From positions 115,448-132,925 of the forward strand of contig KQ481938.1 of NCBI GenBank assembly GCA_001430745.1: a stretch of 17,478 nt of DNA. Direction: 5' to 3'. Below are positions 7,678 through 16,482 of the stretch, one piece after another. Both the position numbers and the translations under genes were made by a program. The DNA comes from Auxenochlorella pyrenoidosa (lineage: Eukaryota > Chlorophyta > Trebouxiophyceae > Chlorellales > Chlorellaceae). Positions within the stretch are counted from its first letter, which is position 1. Every line of letters starts with the position of its first letter. A model generated the notes under the pieces. The model was not told where the DNA came from, ran no database searches, and saw only the letters and a list, made by a program, of their open reading frames with translations.

Positions 7678-8931
7678 ATGGCACCCAAGCGCGTGCGTTT
7701 TGCAGTCGAGGAGGAACGCTGCAAGGACTGCTCCCAAACGGGTCGCACTCTCGGGAAGCAGCAGCGCAGGCTTGATGCCCAGCTACAACAGCTGAGGTGA
7801 GGGTTGGGGAGCGCGGTATCGCCGCCGCTTGGTGGGAAAGCCCTAGTGGCTCACCGCCATGGTGCGGGGGTGCGCTGGTGCCGGCACCAGTTCGATCCAA
7901 GCTGCTCTGTCCGTTTCGCTCTGCAGGACGACACAGGCGCTGGTGCAGGAGCTGCAGCAGCAGCTGGATGCCAGCCAGCAGTCAGAGGCAGACCTGGAGC
8001 GCCAGTTGTGGGCCATGCGGGGGCAGCGTGACGCAGCGACGCTCGAGGCGGAGGAGATGCGGGGGCAGCGTGACACAGCGAGGCAGGAGGCGGCTGAGAT
8101 GCAGACGCAGCTGGACGCAGCGAGGCAGGAGGCGGCTGAGATGCAGACGCAGCTGGAGGCAGCGAGGCGCGAGGCGAGTGAGATGCGGGGGAAGATTGAC
8201 GCAGCGAGGCGCGCGGCGGCAGAGGCGGAGTCTGCCAGGCTTGCCCAGCGCCAGCGGGAGGACGCGCATGCCGCTGCCGAGGCCCGACTGGCGGAGCTGC
8301 TGCAAGAGGTGGCCAGCTACAAGATCAAGCTGCGCCGCTGTGAGGTCCAGCTGGGCGCCTGCCGTGCTGACCTGGCCAAGCAGCAGGAGGCTGCGAGGCA
8401 CCGCTGCTCGGACACCTCCCATCCGGTGCGGAATCCGCAGCAGCAGCAGCAGCAGCAGGGTGTGGAGCCGCCTGCCGGGGATGCTGAAGCGAGGGACGCC
8501 GGCATCCGCCCCGTCGCCGCGGCTGAGGGGCTGGCTGCGGTTGAGCCGGCGGCAGGTGAGGCTGGGAAGGCTGGGCTGGATGCTGCACCATCAAGTGCAG
8601 GCCGCTACAGCGCTTGCAGCATACAGCCGTCGTCATGGCCGGGCCAGGGCTGTGTTGGCCGCCTCCTCTGCACCCAGCCTGTGTGCTGCAGAGCCGCGGA
8701 AAGGACGATGGCGGGTTGCCTGCTGCGCATGTCCCCATCCAGTGAACCCGTTGAGCACTCCCATATGGACTCCCATGCATGGACCCCACTGTGTTTCGCA
8801 CCCCTTGCCCTGCACATGCAGGCACCGGCGGAGATGCCAAGGCGTTGGGAGAGCTGACCCTTGTAGGGCATGTAGCGGATGGGCCTGGGCAGCGCGGGCC
8901 CCAGGCCTTGTCTGGAACCCCGCCTGCCTGA
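7678..8931 (+). CDS. Array gene B: longest coiled-coil paralogue
   Basis: Exons 7678-7796, 7927-8555 and 8822-8931 give 858 bases, 285 aa, with the same phases as gene A. Exon 1 differs from genes A and C in the third cysteine (TGR instead of TCR) and in CKDC for CEDC. Exon 2 is the longest of the four and is an almost uninterrupted coiled coil. It contains five exact-length 14-residue repeats (EMQTQLDAARQEAA type, about residues 69-138), then CEVQLGACRADL, polyQ and VEPPAG. Exon 3 reads TGGDAKALGEL...GQRGPQALSGTPPA. Function unknown; structural or scaffolding use of the rod is an inference. The insertion at 8969 begins only 37 bases after the stop codon and so may have replaced the gene's 3' UTR and poly(A) site. 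Confidence 0.75.
8012..8221 (+). repeat. Five tandem 42-bp repeats in gene B exon 2
   Basis: Each 42-base unit encodes 14 residues (two heptads) of the form [A/E]M-x-x-Q-x-[D/E]-A-A-R-x-E-A-x. Units 2-4 are nearly identical in DNA; units 1 and 5 are more diverged. The repeats preserve coiled-coil register, so copy number can change rod length without breaking frame or heptad phase. Genes A, C and D lack this array. Confidence 0.9.
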
Positions 8932-11204
8932 GTGCAGGCCAGGCGCCGGGGGCCCTGCCTGCCGCTGGCGTCGGAAAAAATGGGGCCCAGTCCAGCTGGA
9001 CTGGAACCCAGTCCACGCCAGTCCAGGGGGCTCCTGGACTGGCCCAGTCCAGAAGTGCCCGTTCGGGGGGTCACCCCAGGAACCCCCCCGGCTGCACATT
9101 TTACATGCAAACACATTTAAAAGGTCTTTATGGTGCATAAATTGAGGTTTGGGGGCTTGGACAGCTTGAGAGAGCAGGGTGCCGTGACCGTCACCGTCAC
9201 CGCCAGTCCAGCGCTCAGCGCAGCGGGGGCGGCGCTGCCAGGAGGCAGGTGAAACTTCGAGCGATAGGGCGGACTGCTGTCCTCCCAACTAAATCTCATT
9301 GTTTCTGACCTTTCTGGAAGCCCCGGCGGCCCGGCGACACCAACTGTCGCGGGCCCCAAGCCGCCGCTGGTGAGAGCCGGGCTGCGATCGCCGCTTCCTG
9401 AAAGAATGTAATGTTCGCTAGAACATTGCATGGGCATCAGCAGGCCTTGCGAGCTGCCGGACGGGCTTCGTCATGACAGCTCGCGGCCTTTTGCTGGTTC
9501 AACGGCCCAGGCAGCACCATTGCATCCCAGAAGGCGATGGAAATCTTTTCCGGCCCAGAGGCAGCGCAGGGGCCATACCCCGGCACCGCCGCCTTAGCAG
9601 CGGCAGTGGCTCACTGCGCCACCCTGCCCTTCACCTGTGGTGTTCTCAGGCTGCAAACTGCTCATACACTCGGCGCTTCTCTCACTCCCTTTCTGTTTGC
9701 AGCAGCAACAAACCAACCTGCTGAAGCACCAAACCATGCTGCAACCACACAGAGGTGCTCCCACCGGTTCCTAGCTGTCGGTGCGAGGGGGTCAAGCTCC
9801 CAAGCACTGCGTTGGCCAGGGTCGGCGGGCAGAGCCGGGGCTGTGCACATGCCTACAAGCTTTGCATGCAACCGTGGAGCCACTTTTGTGAAACATGGCT
9901 TTGACCACTGTTTGGGAGTGTCATTTCAGCTCGCTCCCTAAGGATGCGCACCCCTTCCTGCGCCACCCGCCTTGTAGGTCAGGGCCCACCCGTCAGCCTC
10001 CTCCCCCGTCTTCCTTGCACAATCAACCTCATTTGATTGTCACAACCTGAGATGGCGAGTTAATGTCTTCAGCATTGCTGTGGTGGTGGTACGGTTGGGG
10101 CTGGCCAGAGCCCAACAGTACCATAGTTGGTGGGGAAGCCGTACCCGCCAACTGTCACCACTGTCACCTTGGCAGCCTTTTCACATTTCCTCATACCTTG
10201 CACTCTGGCTGCTGCAGATCAAAGCACGAGTTTTCAGAGTCTGCTAGAGCCAAGTGCACCCACTGGCAGCCAAACGGCTGTGTTGCACTTGGGCGCCAGC
10301 CAGCGGCGCCAGCCAGCACGGCGTCGCCACCTCAGCAACCACAGCACAACACACTTTCCCCTCCCCCATTCTTTATTTTGGTCTTCTATGCTGCTTTCAG
10401 AGCACTGTAACTCTAAAAAAGCGCATTGAAGGGCACAAACAAGGGCACAAGGGGCCCAGTCCAGCCCCAGTCCAGCTGGACTGGATACCAGTCCAGCACG
10501 GGGTCCAGCTGGACTGGGGCTGGACTGGGCCCTGGACTGAGCGATCTTTTCCGACGGGAGCCCCTGGGAAGGATTCAGCCGACCATTGCAGCCTTGTTGC
10601 CCTTTCATGCACCCCAGGCCTCCTGTATGCAAGGTGTACAGCCCTTCTCTCCGCCGTGCTTGCTTGTTGCAGACCCGGTTCTGCACTTCTCTTGCACACA
10701 ATTGTGGCCTTCCCAGCACAACCTGATGTCACATCGCACGGTGCCTCCAGGCTACCCAAAGCGTCGCTGCCTGCGCCTGCCGTCCTGTGATGCAAAGCCG
10801 CAGCATCTGTCAGCCGCCGCAGGGTTCCCCGCCAGCGCTTGCACTGCCGTATGCACCGCCACTGGCCGCGGCTGCCTTCCAGCAAGAGGGGCAGACACTG
10901 CAACCGACCCACTCCGCAAGCTGCCTGCCGCCAGAGAACCAGCTGCAGTGGTTCTCTAGAGATCTGCCCCTGCGCAACTGGGCCTGAACTGAAGCCATCT
11001 GTTCGAATGGCCAACAGTGTGTGTGAATAGCCTGCCTAATTGCACGACCATGGACCATCTAGTTTGCATGCAGGAAGGCCAGGGCTCCCCCCGGCCGCCC
11101 TCGAGCCCGTGACAGCGGCGCGCCCTGCTGGCGCCAGGTCAGGGCACCGCTGCCGCCCTTCAGCCGCAAAACTCAACGCTGTACCTTCCTCTCATCCTTG
11201 TACG
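8932..11204. other. Long spacer between genes B and C
   Basis: Composed of 37 bases of unit-B downstream sequence, the insertion 8969-10556, the rest of the unit-B downstream block (10557-10968) and the unit-C upstream block (10969-11204). I found no supported gene in it. The longest open frames (for example plus-strand 9537-9941 and 10254-10790) have no recognisable motif or partner exons. Confidence 0.65.
8969..10556. mobile_element. 1588-bp insertion with 10-bp terminal inverted repeats
   Basis: It begins CGTCGGAAAA (8969-8978) and ends with the exact reverse complement TTTTCCGACG (10547-10556). GG flanks both sides (8967-8968, 10557-10558), consistent with a 2-bp target duplication. Paralogous units A and C show the uninterrupted site (GCCGCTGAAG...CCCTGG), so this is an insertion into unit B. 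Just inside each end lie clusters of CCAGTCC/GGACTGG repeats, including the perfect 18-base palindrome CCAGTCCAGCTGGACTGG at 8987-9004 and 10467-10484. No transposase was recognised. It is probably a non-autonomous DNA transposon of unknown superfamily. TGTAA occurs near both 9409 and 10406 and could end gene B transcripts. Confidence 0.75.
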
Positions 11205-12241
11205 ATGGCACCCAAGCGCGTGCGTTTTGCAGTTGAGGAGGAACGCTGCGAGGACTGCTCCCAAACTTGTCGCACACTCAGGAAGCAGCAGCGCAGGCTC
11301 GATGCCCAGCTGCAACAGCTGAGGTGAGGCTTTGGGAGCGCGGCATCGGCGACGCTTGGTGGGAAAGCCCTACTGGCTCACCGCCTGGCGTGGGGTTGGG
11401 CAGGCGCGAGGGTGGGTGCGCACCAGCCCCAAGTGTGGCTGGGTATTGCAATACCCAGCCGCAAGTCTGCTTCCAAGCTGTTCCGCCGTCCTTGCTCTGC
11501 AGCACGACGCAGGCGCAGGTGCAGGACCTGCTGCAGCAGCTGCATGACTGCCAGGCGAGGGTAGCCCAGCTGGAGTTGAAGAACGGCGAACTGGAGGATG
11601 ATAAAGAGGACCTGGAGAGAGAGAAAGAGAGAAGGCTGAAAGCCCAGCGAGCACGGGCAGAAGCGGCCGTGGATGCAGAAGTGAAGAAGAGGCAGAACGT
11701 CGAGCGCGAGCTGGCTGCCTGCCGCGCCGAGCTGGCACGGCTGAAGGCGGCCGCGAGGCGCAGCAGCGCGGGCTCCCATCCGGGGCCGATTCCACAGCAG
11801 CAGCAGGGGCAGCAGCAGCAGCCGCAGCCGGAGCCGCCTGCCGGGGATGTAGCGGCGGGAGGCGGCAGCGAAGACCCCGCGGCTGCAGTACAGGCGCTTC
11901 CTACGGTGGACCCGGCGGCAGGTGAGGCTGGGCTGTATGTTGCACCGGCCACTGCAGGCCGCTCCAGCGCCAGCAGTGCACAGCCGTCTCAGAGGCATGT
12001 CAGGCCTGTGTTGGCCGCCTCCTCTGCACCCAGCCTGTGTGATGCAGAGACGCGGCAAGGCTCGCGGCTGACGGCCTGCTGTGCATGTCGCCCATCCAGC
12101 GCCCACGCTGAGCCCACTATGTTCCGTCACCCCTGCCATGCGCATGCAGGCACCGACGGAGATGCCAAGGCGTTGGGGGAGCTGCCCCATGCAGGGCCGG
12201 TAGCGGACGAGCCTGGGCAGCCCGGGCCTCATGAGGCCTGA
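11205..12241 (+). CDS. Array gene C: coiled-coil paralogue closest to gene A
   Basis: Exons 11205-11323, 11503-11921 and 12150-12241 give 630 bases, 209 aa; phases 2 and 1. Exon 1 has KRVRF, three cysteines and LRKQQRRLDAQLQQL. The exon 2 core (STTQAQVQDLLQQLHDC..., ELEDDKEDLEREKERR) is a highly charged coiled coil unrelated in sequence to that of gene A. From LAACRAEL onward the two genes are nearly identical through RSSAGSHPGPIPQQQQGQ and PEPPAGDVAAGGGSEDPAA. Exon 3 reads TDGDAKALGELPHAGP and stops earlier, at PGPHEA. Intron 2 is 228 bases, a multiple of three with no stop, so an unspliced form would still give a full protein. Confidence 0.75.
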
Positions 12242-12925
12242 CCAGGCCTCGTCCGACCCCGCGCCTGCCTGAGCGCAGGCCAGGCGCCGGGAGCCTTGTC
12301 TGCCGCTTCATGCCCCAGCCTGCCGCTGAAGCCCCTGGCCGTGGGTTCAGCCGACCACTGCGGTCTTTTCGCCCCTTCGTGCGTCCCAGGCCTCCTGTAT
12401 GCAAGGTGTTCAGCCCTTCACTTTGCCATGCTCGCATGTTGCAGACCGGGTTCTGCACTTCTCGTGCACACAATTGTGGCCTTCCCAGCACAACCTGATG
12501 TGCCAGCGTCACTGCCTGCGTCATGCCGTCATGCGATGCAAAGCCGCAGTTAAGCCGCAGCATCTGTCAGCCGCCACAGGGTTCCCCGCCAGCGCTTGCA
12601 CTGCCGCTGCACCGCCGCTGGCCGCGGCTGCCTTCCACAGCAAGTGGGGCAGACACTGCAACCGACCCACTCCGCAAGTTGGTTCTCTTCCCCTGCGCAA
12701 CTGGGCCGAACTGAAGCCATCGATTTTTAAATGGCCAACAGTGCTTGTGAATAGGCTGCCTAATCGCACGACCATGGACTATTGAGTTTGCATGCAGGGA
12801 GATCAGGGCTCCCCCCAAGCGTCTCAAGCCCGTGACAGCGGCGCGCCCCGCTGGCGCCAGGTAAGGGCACCGCTGCCCCTCAGCCGCGTGAGATGCCCGC
12901 CCAACCTTCCTCGTTTCCTTGCACG
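12242..12925 (+). other. Spacer between genes C and D (repeat-unit spacer)
   Basis: The downstream block of unit C to 12691, then the upstream block of unit D. It contains the shared CTGCCTAAT...ACCATGGAC motif near 12758-12780 and the palindrome at 12851. The ATG at about 12772 is followed at once by a stop (ATG GAC TAT TGA), which argues against an upstream coding exon in the family. No gene seen. Confidence 0.7.
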
Positions 12926-13917
12926 ATGGCACCCAAGCGCGTGCGTTTTGCAGTTGAGGAGGAGCGCTGCGAGGACTGCTCCCAAACTTGTCGCACACTC
13001 AGAAAGCAGCAGCGCAGGCTTGATGCCGCGCTGCAACAGCTCGGGTGAGGGTTTAAGAGGGTGATATCGGCGGCGCTTGGTGGGAAAGCCCTAGTGGCTC
13101 ACCGCCCCGGCGTCGGGGTGGGCAGGCGCGGGGGGTGGGTGCACGTGCGCACGTGCGCACCAGCCCCAAGTGCGGCTGGGTAATGCAATACCCAGCTGCA
13201 AATCTGCTTCCAAGCTGCTCTGCCCTCCTTGCTCTGCAGGATAGCCGAGGCGGAGGCGGTGGAGCTGGAGCGGCTCCGCTCCGAGAACTGGCAGCTGCGG
13301 TTCGACAACCGCCGCCTGAGCGACGATTTTGCTGACTTGCAAGAACTGCTGCATCGGGTGCAAGCTGATCGAGCTGCGCTGCAGAGACAGCAGGATGCGC
13401 TGCAGAGACAGCTGGATCACAAGCGCGAGCGGGCAGACAAGGAGGTGGAGGAGCTGAAGCAGAGCAAAGCGGAGCTCGAGAGCCAGCTGGCTGCCTGCCG
13501 CGCCCAGCTGAGGGAGGCGCAGAGGCGCCGCAGCTCAGACGCCTCAAACCCGGCCCCAAATCCGCAGCCAGGGCAGGGGCAGCAGCAGCAGCAGCAGGTG
13601 GAGCCACCTGCCGCGAACGCTGCAGCGGGAGGCCGCAGCGGCGGCAACAACGTTGGTAACCCGGCAGCAGCAGCAGACAAGCCGGCTGTTGGGCACCCGC
13701 CGGCGGGTGAGGCTGGGGAGGGTGGGCTTGATGTTGAGCTCCCCATCGGCTGGATTGGTTTCAGCTTTCATGCACCGTGTACTGCACCCCTTGCCATGCG
13801 CATGCAGGCACCGGCGCAGATGCCAGGGCCCTGGAAGAGCTGACCCATACGGGGCCGGCAGCGGACCAGCCTGGGCAGCGCGGGCCCCAGGCCTCGTCAG
13901 ACCCTCTGCCTGCCTAA
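12926..13917 (+). CDS. Array gene D: coiled-coil paralogue at the array end
   Basis: Exons 12926-13044, 13240-13706 and 13808-13917 give 696 bases, 231 aa; phases 2 and 1. Exon 1 is identical to gene C except for DAALQQLG at the end. Exon 2 begins IAEAEAVELERLRSENWQLR and continues as a coiled coil with a repeated LQRQQDALQRQ segment, ending ESQLAACRAQLREAQRRR, then NPQPGQGQ, polyQ and VEPPA. Exon 3 reads TGADARALEELTHTGPAADQ...ASSDPLPA. Intron 2 is only 101 bases, against about 228-266 in the other copies; the middle is deleted while both splice sites are kept. Unit D ends shortly after the stop. Confidence 0.75.
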
Positions 13918-14457
13918 GCGCAGCCGCCGAGGACCCTGTCTGCCGCCAGATCCCCTGGGCATCGGTTCAGCCGAACATGGCAGTCATTTTGCCTTGCGTG
14001 CCGTGGTCCCAACCCACCATGCTGCATTCCAACAGCTTGCATTTCACAGGTGTTACTGATCTGCCGAGTGATCCGCTGTGATTGCCACCACCCTGACCGC
14101 GCCCATGCAACATGCAAGGTCCGAGCCTGCTTGATGCAGCCATGCAGCACTGGCTGGCCAGAGGCGCAGCAGAATCAGGAACGCTCCTGCAGGCGGTCTC
14201 CCTACAAGCCTGCTCTTTCTGGGCGCTTCTTTCCAAGTGCATTCTGGTCACAACTGCGTGGGGATGCTGGTGAGCATACGTGAGCACAGCTTGCGCCACA
14301 TCGCACAACCCTGGCGTTCGGTCCCGCCCTGCCACCGCCCATGCAGGGTGCCACTTGCTGTTGCAGCTCATCATCGTCATCCCGATATCTATCCTATCGA
14401 TATTCGTCGTAAGCAGCCTCAGCGCCGGCAGTCTCTCTGCAAAGGCGGAGCCTAACA
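13918..14457. other. Spacer between gene D and the SH3/Tudor-like gene
   Basis: The first ~75 bases match the downstream block of units A-C and mark the end of the array. The rest is single-copy in this window, with no recognisable gene, and should contain the promoter of the gene at 14458. No TGTAA motif was seen near gene D. Confidence 0.6.
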
Positions 14458-15628
14458 ATGTTGCGTGCGCTGGTCGGGCTGGCCAGCTGCCTGGTGCCTG
14501 GCAGACGTACGGCAGACAAGCGCAAGAGGGAAGACGACGTTCCCCCTGAGGAGGCGGGCGCCAGCAAGGCTGCGCGCGTCGGCGCCAGCAGCGCCGCCGC
14601 CGCTGCCGGCGATGCGCGGCCTGCCAAGCGAGCAGCCGTTGCACGGGGGCCAGCCAGCTTGCCGCAAGATCAGCACCAGCAGTATAGTATGCAGAAGGCT
14701 CGGAGCACAGATGCAGTGCCATGCAGCAGTGGGGGAAAGCGCTATGGGATGGACCCCTCAAGGCTGCAGGGTTCTGACAGCGAGACGGAGCAGCAGCACA
14801 GCAGCCAGCAGCCGCAGCGAGGGCAGATGCACAACGGCCAGCCGACCACGCGCAAGCGGCCAGCAAGCGCTGCGGGAACACAGGCATCACGAGACCGGCC
14901 AACAAGTCCGCTGGCAGCTGCGGCGGCGGCACTGCGGCCAGTGCTGGGGCAGCAGCATGCTGCAGCGGCGCAGCCAAGCCGAGGGAGCCAGCAGGCTGTG
15001 TCGATGCAGCAGCGCCAGCAGCAGGAGCAGCAACATTCAGCAGTGCAGCCGGCTGATGCGGCGCAGCCGGCGGCAGCGCGCCAGGCACCGCCGCCTGCCC
15101 CACAACCGCGCCCCCCGCCGGCTTTTGTCAAGGGCCAGCCAGTGTGGTACCGCCAGCGGGACGGCGCTGAGGTGGAGGCCTCCGTGAGTGGTAGACAGTG
15201 TTCATGCGCATGTACAGCTGCCATGCCCTCCCTGGCTGGTCCCACACTGCGCCCGTTGGAGGGCCGGCAACCAGCTTGAAACAAGCAGACCAGGCCCTCC
15301 CACCGCCAGTCTGCGTCGCCTCGGTTGCTAGGCCTCCCCGTCCACAGTCTGCGTCGCTCGATTGCTTTGCTTGCTGCCTGCCTTGCTTGCTTGCTTGTTT
15401 GGGCTCAAAGTCTATCTAACCGCAAAGCTGCCGCTGCTGCAGGTGGAGTCGGTGGATCTGACTGTCCACCCTCCCAGCTTCGGGGTGCTGCTGCCGGGCA
15501 GGAGCGAGGCGAGGGAGACGGTGGCGGAGCGGCTGCGGCCCAGGGGGCCTGCAGGCGGCGGCGGCAGTGCTGTTTGCAATGGCAGCGCGCAAGCAGCAGG
15601 ACCCAGCGTCAAGGAGGCAGCAACCTGA
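14458..15628 (+). CDS. Low-complexity protein with C-terminal SH3/Tudor-like module
   Basis: Exons 14458-15183 and 15443-15628 (phase 0) give 303 aa. Residues 1-220 are disordered and rich in Gln, Ala, Pro and Ser. A basic cluster, RRTADKRKRED, near residues 16-26 resembles a nuclear localisation signal. A compact module spans the splice junction: FVKGQPVWYRQRDGAEVEAS joined to VESVDLTVHPPSFGVLL, then EARETVAERLRPR. The pattern G-Q-x-V-W-Y-R...D-G...E-A...V-D...P-P-S...V...R-x-T-x-x-x-R-L resembles small beta-barrel (SH3/Tudor-like) modules; the exact family is not certain. The join restores the motif exactly, which supports the intron (gtgagt...ctgcag). A nuclear reader or scaffold role is an inference. 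The start ATG is the first of a long open frame; an earlier exon is possible. Confidence 0.7.
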
Positions 15629-15652
15629 CTGAGAGACTTGAGCAAGAGAGGT

Positions 15653-15657
15653 TGTAA
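15653..15657 (+). terminator. TGTAA poly(A) signal
   Basis: A chlorophyte-type TGTAA 25 bases after the stop of the gene at 14458-15628, which fits a very short 3' UTR. Confidence 0.65.
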
Positions 15658-15708
15658 CGCACGCCCGCCACAGCACACGGGGCCTGGCTGCTGGAGTCAC
15701 GTGCCGGT

Positions 15709-15713
15709 TTACA
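15709..15713 (-). terminator. TGTAA poly(A) signal of MSH5
   Basis: TGTAA on the minus strand, about 96 bases after the MSH5 stop codon. With the plus-strand signal at 15653-15657 it makes a compact convergent 3' end region of 180 bases between the two stop codons. Confidence 0.6.
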
Positions 15714-15808
15714 ATGCTGCCCTCCTGATGCTATGTTATGAACTGTTATTGGCAGCACGGCCAGGCGAACAGGTAACCCTCCCCTCTCGTGGGTGCCGCC
15801 CGTTGACG

Positions 15809-16449
15809 TCAGCCGCCGGCGCCTTGCCCCGCCCCGGCTGCCTGCCCGCCATGCACCTCTGCCCCAGTGGCCGCCGCCACCGCTGCCAGCAGCGCCTGAA
15901 CCGCTCCGCGGTCGTGCACATTCAGCTGCAGCAGCTGTTGGACCAGGGCGCGGTAGGCGGCCTCTCGCTGGCTGTGCCCGCCAGACGGGTCGGCTGCGAG
16001 GGCGGCGCCTCGGACCTGCAGGGTGCGGGCGCTCGCAGGGCAGCTCAGCCGTTGTTGCCCCTGAACGTCAGGCAGAGCAGGCATTGTGTTGAGGAACAGC
16101 TGCCTGAGGCACCGTGCCTTGTGTTGAGAGGCGGCAGGTCTGGGGCAGTGTGCCCCTTCGCCTGCAAGCAACACCGCCAAGGGCCGGGCCCCACCCGGGC
16201 GGCAGCGGACCCTTCCGGCTGCAAGCGGCGCAGGCCGCACCCGGGTGGCAATGACGTGGCGCGCCCGCTCCAGCACCGCCGCCGGCACCCCGGCGAGCTG
16301 CGCGCAGTGCACGCCAAAGCTGGGGGCCGCGTGCCCGGGCGCCAGCCGGTACAGGAACACCAGCTGCTCGCGCTGCGCTGCCCCACGCTGCGCCGCTGCC
16401 AGGTGCTGCTGAGGATCGGCGAGGGCGGCGCTGCCTGCGCTGCCCCCCG

Positions 16450-16482
<33 letters not shown>

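Larger units (their letters stand above)
5715..13990 (+). repeat. Tandem array of four gene-plus-spacer units (A-D)
   Basis: Unit boundaries can be anchored on a shared motif (CCTGCGCAACTGGGCC-like) at 7446, 10969 and 12692, with a diverged version near 5718. Unit C is 1723 bases. Unit B is longer because of a longer exon 2 and the insertion at 8969-10556. Conservation covers the upstream block, exon 1, intron 1, the end of exon 2, intron 2, exon 3 and about 425 bases of downstream spacer. Unit D lacks most of the downstream block; similarity to unit A stops at about 13990. This is a recent segmental tandem duplication, and the similarity of introns points to ongoing homogenisation. Confidence 0.9.

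Noticed and set aside
9537..9941. Plus-strand 134-codon frame inside the inserted element as a transposase or cargo gene.
   Set aside because: No recognisable motif, no catalytic pattern and no partner exon; similar chance frames are common in this GC-rich sequence.
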